This document shows positions 1-5,170 of a DNA stretch of 5,170 bases, piece by piece. The DNA comes from Alphaproteobacteria bacterium. GTDB taxonomy: Bacteria > Pseudomonadota > Alphaproteobacteria > Micavibrionales > UBA2020. The stretch's first letter is position 1. Each line of letters begins with the position of its first letter. Below the pieces are notes generated by a model, which saw only the letters and a list, made by a program, of their open reading frames with translations, had not been told where the DNA came from and ran no database searches. The stretch lies in NCBI GenBank assembly GCA_020853455.1, contig JADYYV010000293.1, positions 1 to 5,170 of the forward strand. Direction: 5' to 3'. The position numbers were made by a program, and so were the translations under genes.

Positions 1-1227
1 CCCGCCACGTCCCGCATGGGGTGATTGCGCGTAAACATCCGCAGTCACGACATATGGTTCGACTTTGTAAACATCCACCTGCTCCGGTGATAGCGCGTGG
101 TTCAGGGGGTTGATCATCTGTAGTAATTCCCACGTACGTGCCGTATCGCCCATTTGTGCGAATGCCATGACAGTCCATATTGCCGCATGGGTATACTGAC
201 CGCCGTTTTCGCGCACGCCCGGAACGTAGCCGCGAATATAGCCGGGATTGATGCCCGCTTTGTCAAAGGGCGGATCAAGCAGCTGTATAAGTCCTGTGTC
301 GCGCCGCACCAGCCGTGCATCAACAGCCGCCATGCCCTGCGCAGAACGTGCAGGATCTCCTGCGCCAGACAGGACCGACCAGCTTTGCGATAGTGAATCG
401 ATCTGGCATTCGGCATTCTGAGCCGAACCCAGCGGTGTGCCGTCATCGAAATATGCCCGGCGGTACCAGCCGCCATCCCATCCGTTCGCTTCGATATTTT
501 TCTTCAACTGCGCTGCTTCCTGACGGCATTGCGCTGCAAATTCCGTATCGCCGCGTTTTTCGGCGATAGGCGCGAAACGCTGCAGGATATCGAAGGTAAA
601 GAAAGCCAGCCACACGCTTTCGCCGCGCCCGTGTTCACCAACCTTGTCCATTCCGTCGTTCCAGTCACAGGATCCGATCAGGGGCAGACCGTGCGTGCCA
701 TATCGAAAACCGCGCTTCAGCGCGCGTACGCAATGTTCGTAAAGACTGGCATTTTCGGCCGAATGTGCGGGCAAATCGTAATTAGAATCCTCGTCCGCAT
801 TCAGCTGCCGACCTTCGATGAAGCTGACATTCTCGTCAAGTACGCCGGTATCGCCGGTGGATGCGACATAACGGCACGCCGCCAGCGGCAGCCACAGGAA
901 ATCGTCGGAGCATTTGGTGCGCACACCCCTGCCCCCTGGCGGATGCCACCAATGCTGCACATCGCCGTCGGTGAACTGACGCGACGCATGAAGTAAAAGT
1001 TGATCCCGCAGCAGTGCCGGTCTTGCATGGATAAGCGCCATGGCATCCTGCAACTGGTCACGGAAACCAAACGCCCCGCCCGATTGATAATAACCGCTGC
1101 GCGCCCAAAGACGGCAGGCGAGCGTCTGATAAACCAGCCAGCCGTTGGAAATGATGTTGAGCGCAATATCCGGTGTTTGCACCTGTACCGCACCCAATGC
1201 TTCGCGCCAGTAACGGTTGACACCTTC
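1..1227 (-). other. GH94 phosphorylase (alpha/alpha)6 catalytic domain, C-terminal end outside the window
   Basis: Residues about 1315-1723 are the GH94 barrel, which in Brucella Cgs has been shown to control glucan size by beta-1,2-glucan phosphorolysis. Blocks seen are NRYWREAL (W1321), FGFRDQLQDA (F1369, R1370, D1371, Q1372), HWWHPPGGRGVRTKCSDDF (H1406 to D1423), CDWNDGMDKVG from C1501, ECQIDSLSQSW (1587-1597), YVPGVRENGGQYTHAAIW (E1654, H1661) and PHAGRGG (1717-1723). The FRDQ and SDD blocks fit the sugar subsites of the family. H1661 is a candidate phosphate ligand by analogy with cellobiose and chitobiose phosphorylases. All expected blocks are intact, so the domain looks active. The reading ends at base 1 directly after PHAGRGG, where family members continue with a WTWYTGSAGW-like segment carrying further phosphate-binding residues. 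Confidence 0.88.
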
Positions 1228-4200
1228 GAGCGCGATACGCGCGGCAAATGAACCGCGGAAGCGGCGGATCACGCTGCCCGCCTCCGCAAAACGGCGCACA
1301 AGGCTCTGGCTGTCGGCATTCTGGCGGCCCGCGACGCCGAGGCGGAAGATGACTTCGCGCTCCTCGCCGTCGGCCAGCGTGAACGGCACCTGCAGCGCAC
1401 CACAGGCATCGAGTCCTGCGCCGACGCGGCCCGAAAGACGGAAACGGCTCATGGCATCGGGGTTGCGCAGCGATTTGTTGCGGCCGATAAATTCACGCCT
1501 GTCTGCCGTCATCGCGCGGCCTTCGTCATCAACGTCAAAGAAAGCGATCCGCTCGGCGAATTCGGTATTATAGGAATTACGCGCAAAAAGAGCGCCGGTC
1601 ACGGGATCGGTTTCGGTGATAATATGCATGCCAGTCTTGGATCGCAGGTCGCCCATCACCCATTCGACATAGCCGGTTGCCGACAATTGGCGCGCGCGTC
1701 CGGAATCGTTCCTGAGACGCAGGGCGTAAAACTTCACGGACGCGTCCATTGCCACATAAACAGTCATTTCGGAATGAATGCCGTGTGCGACATGTTCGAA
1801 AACGCTGTAACCGAAACCATGACGGGTTATATAAGGCGCGCCGCTCGGCACCGGCCACGGCATCGGCGACCAGAATTCCCCCGTGGCTTCGTCGCGGATA
1901 TAGAACGCTTCGCCGCCCGCATCGCTGACCGGATCGTTGGCCCAGGGCGTCAGGCGGAAAGCATGGGCATTCTCGCTCCACGTATACGCGGAACCGTTTT
2001 CGGAAATCACGCTGCCGAAATGCGGATTGGCGATGATATTGACCCAGGGTACAGGCGTGTTTTTATCAGGGCCGGTCATGATCACATATTCACGGCCATC
2101 GGCGCTGAAGCCGCCTGTGCCGTTGAATAGCAACAATTCAGGCTGACGCAACACAGCAGCGGTTTCCGACGTTTGCCGCGGGCTTTGCGTAGGCACAAGC
2201 CGCGGCAGCGAAACATCGGGCGCGCCTGTTTTATTGACTTGTTCAGCCAGCGTGCCGCGATTGTCGGACAAGATAACGCGTGCCACGGATTCCAGCAGGA
2301 TGCGGTCTTCCATCGATATCTGGTCGCCGGGGCGCACAAAGATGCCGCCCGGGCGGTCGATGACATGCGCCTCGATACCTGCCGAGATCATATCCATGAT
2401 CATCTGCTGCAATTCCTGGCGGTAGCCGGAATTGTCCTCGTTCCAGATCACCAGATCGACGGCGAGACCTTTGAGCCGCCAATAGGCATGTGCCTGCACC
2501 AGCTGGCGGACCAACTCGATATTCTCCATATCGCGCACTTGCAGAAGCACGATTGGCAGGTCGCCCGAAATCGCATAGCCCCACAGCCCCGACTGCCCGC
2601 GCCGGTTGCGGATCAGCACGCTGGCATCCGCCCGGATTGCGGCATTCGAGAACACGATTGAATTGGCAAGCCGCGCATAAAGCTGCGCGTCGGATTCACC
2701 AGCGTTGATCTGGCGCAGCAACACCTGGCTATGCGTCCATGTCATTTCAAATACGCGCTCGGCCAAATGCAGGTCTTTATATTTTTCAATAAGGCTGATG
2801 CAGCCATCGCGGGATTCCGACGCCCCCATGATCATGTTCAGCGTCACCATTTCACCGGGATCTAGCGCGATATGGTACCGGATGGCGACGATGGGATCGA
2901 GAACAGACCCCTGCGCGCCCGACAATGGCTCGGAATCCGCCAATGCGGCAGGCGATGCTGTTGTATTGCCCCGGCCGATAAAGCGCATACGGTCGGTTTC
3001 ATACGAAATCTGTCCGATATCACCGCCATGCGCCACCATCTGGTGAAACATATAAAACGGTTTTTCAGCGGCGGAGCGCGGGCGGCGCGTGCAGATGATG
3101 CTGCGGCTCTTGCGCAGGATTTCGGTCTGCACGAACAGCTTGCTGAAAGCCGGATGCGCCGCATCGGCGGCGGCGGGTGCCAGCACTACTTCGGCATAAC
3201 TGGTGACTTCGATCGTGCGGCGCTTGCGTGAGCGGTTCTTGATCCGGCAGCGGCGCAGTTCAATATCGTCTTCCGGAGAAACGACGATTTCGGTATGCAT
3301 TTCGAATTCGTTGTCGGTACGGCGGAATTCGGCGCGCCCTTCGGAGAAAATCACTTCATAAGAAGGCGATTTTTTCAGGGTCGGCTGGTAGCCACTCGAC
3401 CATAATTCTCCGGTTGCAAGGTCGCGGATATAGCAGAATGAACCCCAATGGTCGCGGGTACCGTCTTCCCGCCAGCGCGTCAGCGCAAGGTCGTTCCAGC
3501 GGCTGTAGCTGCCGCCGCCATTGGTCACCATCACATGATAGCGCCCGTTAGACAGCAATTGCACCTCCGGCACAGGCGTATTGGTGCTGTGCAGGACGCG
3601 GATCGGCATGTCGGGGATCGCGGATTGCGCCGTTTGCGTTGCGGAGTGACGCGACGAAGGGAAGAACATCGTCGCCTTGGGTATTTTTTCATGCAGCAGC
3701 AGCATAGTTGCCTGGAATAGCGGATTGGCCTCGAACCGCTTCTGCATCGGGCGGTCGAGAAGGAAATAAGCGAGCGACAAAAGGCTCATGCCCTGATGGT
3801 GCGCCATGAAAGAACGGATGACAGCGCGCGCTTTTCCGCGCGGCAGGCGTGAAGGCGTGTAATCAATCGCCTCGTAGAGGCCGAAGCGGCCCTCGTATTC
3901 CTCCGCCGACAGCCGCTGCATATTCGCGCAAGATTCTTCGGGCAGAACCATTAACGCCATGGTGGAGGCATATGGAGCGACCACAAGGTCGTTGCCGAGA
4001 CCGCGCTTGATGCCCAGATCAGGCACGCCGAACGCCTTGTACTGGTAATTGAGATGAGCGTCGAAAGTATTATAGCCGGATTCAGAAACACCCCACGGCA
4101 GGTTGTTTTCGCGCCCGTATTCAATCTGGCGGCGGACAGCGGTTTTATAGGTCTGGTCGATCAGCGTTTTATCGAAGGTTGGCATGACCAGCAGTGGCAT

Positions 4201-5170
4201 CAGGTATTCAAACATCGAGCCGCTCCACGATACCAGCGTGGGATCGGCGTGTTTTCCCGTCAACTGCCGCCCGAGGGCAAACCAGCTTTCCTGCGGGATT
4301 TTTCCCTGTGCGATTGCGACAAAGGTCGCAAGCCGCGCTTCGGATGCCAGCAGGTCGTAAAGCCCCGGGTCGCGCCTGCGGTCCTGCACGTTATAGCCGA
4401 CGGCGAAAAGATGGCTGTCTTCGTCATAGAGAAAGCCATATTCCATCTGTGCCATTTCATTGCACATCAGTTCCAGTTCGCGAATAAGGGCGATACGCTC
4501 GAGTGCAATCTCGCTTGCTGCAGCAATATGCTGGCGCAGCGCCGTTATGGCCGATTTTTCATCCGCGCTGCCCGTTTCATTCACGCGCGCCTCGATGTCG
4601 GTCAACAGCGTCGATTCATAACGCGCCAGTTCGCGCAAGGTAGGAATACGGTCAAGCGCGGCTGCCTCCGCATAGGCCGGTAGGCTGCCGTCGAAAACCC
4701 AAGGCGTCAGCGATTTTAGATCAGCCAGCGCGTCGTCGCACTGCAGCGCAAGGTTCTCTGCCCAGCGGTTGACCTCGTGGTTGCCGGCATTAAGGGCGGC
4801 ATGCTGGAACCGGACAATCGCTGTTTTCAGGTTTTCGGTGTAAACGCGCATTTCGTGAAGAGTACCGGGACTCTTACTCATGCTTGGGGTAAAATTTTCT
4901 TTTAATGATTTCAAAGCGTCCGGCGCAAAGGTTTCGGCGAGGTCAATGACAAGATTCAGCGTGTCCTGAAACCCGCCAAAAATGCGCGGCGAAAAGACAG
5001 GCTGGTCGATCAGCATCGAAAGCCCGGGCGCAAGCGTCAGCAAATGTCCTGCAAGATTGCCGCTATCGACTGTGGAAATATACAGCGGGTACATCGGCTT
5101 TAGTGTTTGCGTATCATACCAGTTATAAAAATGCCCCTGATGGCGGCTCAGGCTGTGCATGACACTCAAA
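1..5170 (-). CDS. ndvB: Cyclic beta-1,2-glucan synthase (NdvB/ChvB/Cgs family), internal fragment, partial at both ends
   Basis: One minus-strand frame is open across the whole window: 1723 codons plus one leftover base at 5170, with no stop and no visible frameshift. Landmark motifs in order are HFYNWYDT (13-20), MEYGFLYDE (242-250), SWSGSMFEYLMP (314-325), WGVSES (359-364), YEAIDYTP (432-439), HHQGMS (457-462), two GH94-type sandwich repeats and CDWNDG (1501-1506). This order is specific to cyclic beta-1,2-glucan synthases, inner-membrane enzymes that make periplasmic cyclic glucan from UDP-glucose. Known members are about 2800 residues long. The fragment is therefore roughly the last 60 percent, without the N-terminal membrane helices and GT84 domain and without a short C-terminal tail. 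No start codon, ribosome binding site, promoter or terminator falls in the window, so operon context and regulation cannot be seen. No membrane segment is evident in this part. The family call is very secure; the symbol (ndvB, chvB or cgs) depends on the species. Confidence 0.96.
652..666 (-). other. GH94 catalytic motif DWNDG
   Basis: Codons for D1502, W1503, N1504, D1505 and G1506 sit here, preceded by GSC and followed by MDKVG. In GH94 phosphorylases the general acid that protonates the glycosidic oxygen while inorganic phosphate attacks is an aspartate in this DWND block. D1505 is my preferred candidate and D1502 the alternative. The motif is undamaged, which argues that the phosphorylase half of this synthase is functional. 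Confidence 0.85.
1270..2142 (-). other. Second GH94-type N-terminal beta-sandwich repeat
   Basis: Residues about 1010-1300 form the sandwich domain that pairs with the C-terminal phosphorylase barrel. It starts with LLFNGTGGFSADGREYVIM (FNGTGG at 1015-1020). It continues with TPVPWVNIIANPHFGSVISE and YTWSENAHAFRLTPWANDP. The motif YIRDEATGEFWSP (1090-1102) is followed by ITRHGFGYSVFEH, TGYVEWVMGD, and finally EFIGRN and LSGRVGAGLDACGALQ. The GSxxSxxGSAYTW and RLTPWxND blocks are hallmarks of GH94 phosphorylases acting on beta-glucans. Motif order and spacing show that it is a paralogous repeat of the first sandwich. Its C-terminal edge leads through an Arg-rich helix (SLVRRFAEAGSVIRRF) into GVNRYWREAL at the start of the barrel. 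Confidence 0.82.
2155..2784 (-). other. Helical segment after the first sandwich, plus inter-repeat linker
   Basis: Residues about 796-1005 begin around the helix RVFEMTWTHSQV (W811) and include RRGQSGLWGYAISGDLP (W863, G864), a LVRQLVQAHAYWRLKGL helix, LVIWNEDNSGYRQELQQ, and RPGGIFVRPGDQ (939-950), followed by MEDRILLESVARVILSD. These blocks are typical of glucan synthases between the two GH94 sandwich repeats. The segment is about half the length of a GH94 (alpha/alpha)6 barrel and lacks a DWND motif, so it reads as a reduced, non-catalytic remnant or a structural bridge; that interpretation is inference. The last part, about 972-1008, is rich in Pro, Ser, Thr and Gln and shows no recognisable fold, so it is probably a flexible linker into the second repeat. 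Confidence 0.7.
2785..3582 (-). other. First GH94-type N-terminal beta-sandwich repeat
   Basis: Residues about 530-795 match the carbohydrate-binding-like super-sandwich that precedes the catalytic barrel in GH94 (formerly glycosyltransferase family 36) enzymes. It opens with LSNGRYHVMVTNGGGSYSRW (539-558). It continues through TRWREDGTRDHWGSFCYIRD and then ATGELWSS ending at 592. Next come the strand-rich stretch around HTEIVVSPEDDIELRR, a block with VTSYAEVVLAPAAADAAHP, and LSGAQGSVLDPIVAIR near the end. In glucan synthases this is the first of two such modules, and here it is followed only by a short helical segment rather than a full catalytic barrel. A structural or substrate-guiding role is inferred, since no catalytic motif is present. 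Boundaries are approximate, set by the first and last recognisable blocks. Confidence 0.8.
3715..5169 (-). other. Cyclization (glycoamylase-like, GH189-type) domain of the glucan synthase
   Basis: Residues about 1-485 form the middle domain known in this family to close linear beta-1,2-glucan into a ring by transglycosylation; it resembles Pfam glycoamylase and GH144-type (alpha/alpha)6 folds. Visible landmarks are HFYNWYDT (13-20), STVDSGNLAGH shortly after it, MEYGFLYDE (242-250), SWSGSMFEYLMP (314-325), WGVSESGYN (359-367), YEAIDYTP (432-439) and MAHHQGMS (455-462). Conserved acidic residues that could take part in catalysis or substrate binding are E321, E363 and E433, with D436 nearby. 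Which of them is nucleophile or acid/base cannot be decided from sequence alone. Residues about 85-240 look largely helical and are less conserved than the motif blocks. The domain may start upstream of base 5170, so its N-terminal boundary is not fixed. The domain is intact as far as visible, with no missing family block. Confidence 0.85.

Noticed and set aside
801..1247. Minus-strand open frame of 148 codons, and others at 114-476, 1577-1981, 2082-2366, 2243-2584 and 2862-3164
   Set aside because: These are out of phase with the 1723-codon frame that carries every conserved family motif. Their products are rich in Arg, Cys and Ser with no domain pattern, as expected for shifted frames of GC-rich coding DNA.
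1624..2130. Plus-strand open frame of 168 codons, and similar ones at 529-996, 2173-2661, 2872-3231 and 3448-3720
   Set aside because: All share the same codon-aligned antisense register opposite conserved GH94 or sandwich coding sequence, so they are shadows of the real gene rather than overlapping genes.
4054..4683. Plus-strand open frame of 209 codons, the longest ATG-initiated one on the plus strand
   Set aside because: It lies exactly opposite the cyclization domain, in the codon-aligned antisense frame (starts at position 1 modulo 3). Stops in that frame require tta, cta or tca codons in the sense gene, which are rare at this base composition. The product shows no recognisable domain.
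4891..4914. AT-rich patch that could look like a promoter or gene boundary
   Set aside because: The minus-strand frame continues through it, encoding a Lys, Asn and Phe-containing stretch (LKSLKENFTP) between well-conserved blocks. The base composition is explained by those codons, and no gene start lies nearby.
1..5170. Possible undescribed system, mobile element, CRISPR array, RNA gene or frameshift
   Set aside because: I followed the single coding frame end to end and found continuous family motifs, with no terminal inverted repeats, spaced direct repeats, tRNA-like folds or frame breaks. The only repeat found is the internal protein-level duplication.

Overview
The whole window lies inside one very long gene read on the minus strand. 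Translating the minus strand with codons on 1-3, 4-6 and so on up to 5167-5169 gives 1723 residues without a stop. The gene runs off both ends of the window. The protein is the central and C-terminal part of a cyclic beta-1,2-glucan synthase (NdvB/ChvB/Cgs family). Residue numbers below count from the first full codon in the window (residue 1 = bases 5169-5167), so residue n occupies bases 5170-3n to 5172-3n.

In protein order, which is from high to low coordinates: (1) a cyclization (glycoamylase-like, GH189-type) domain, about residues 1-485; (2) a first GH94-type beta-sandwich, about 530-795; (3) a short helical segment and linker, about 796-1005; (4) a second GH94-type beta-sandwich, about 1010-1300; (5) the GH94 (alpha/alpha)6 phosphorylase domain, from about 1315, with the DWNDG catalytic motif at 1502-1506. 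The reading stops at base 1, just before the expected C-terminal phosphate-site segment. The N-terminal membrane segments and GT84 glucosyltransferase domain, about 1000 residues in known family members, lie beyond base 5170.

In the known family these modules work in sequence on one inner-membrane protein. GT84 builds a linear beta-1,2-glucan from UDP-glucose, the cyclization domain closes it into a ring, and GH94 trims chains by phosphorolysis to set ring size. The product is exported to the periplasm and matters for osmotic adaptation and host interaction.

The organism is probably an alphaproteobacterium, perhaps Hyphomicrobiales-like. This is inferred from the full multi-domain NdvB architecture and the moderately GC-rich codon use, and the family also occurs in other phyla. 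There is no intergenic DNA, RNA gene, mobile element or CRISPR array, and I found no evidence of a previously undescribed system. The most instructive internal signal is the tandem duplication of the GH94 sandwich, with a matching YIRDxATGExWS motif exactly 510 residues apart.
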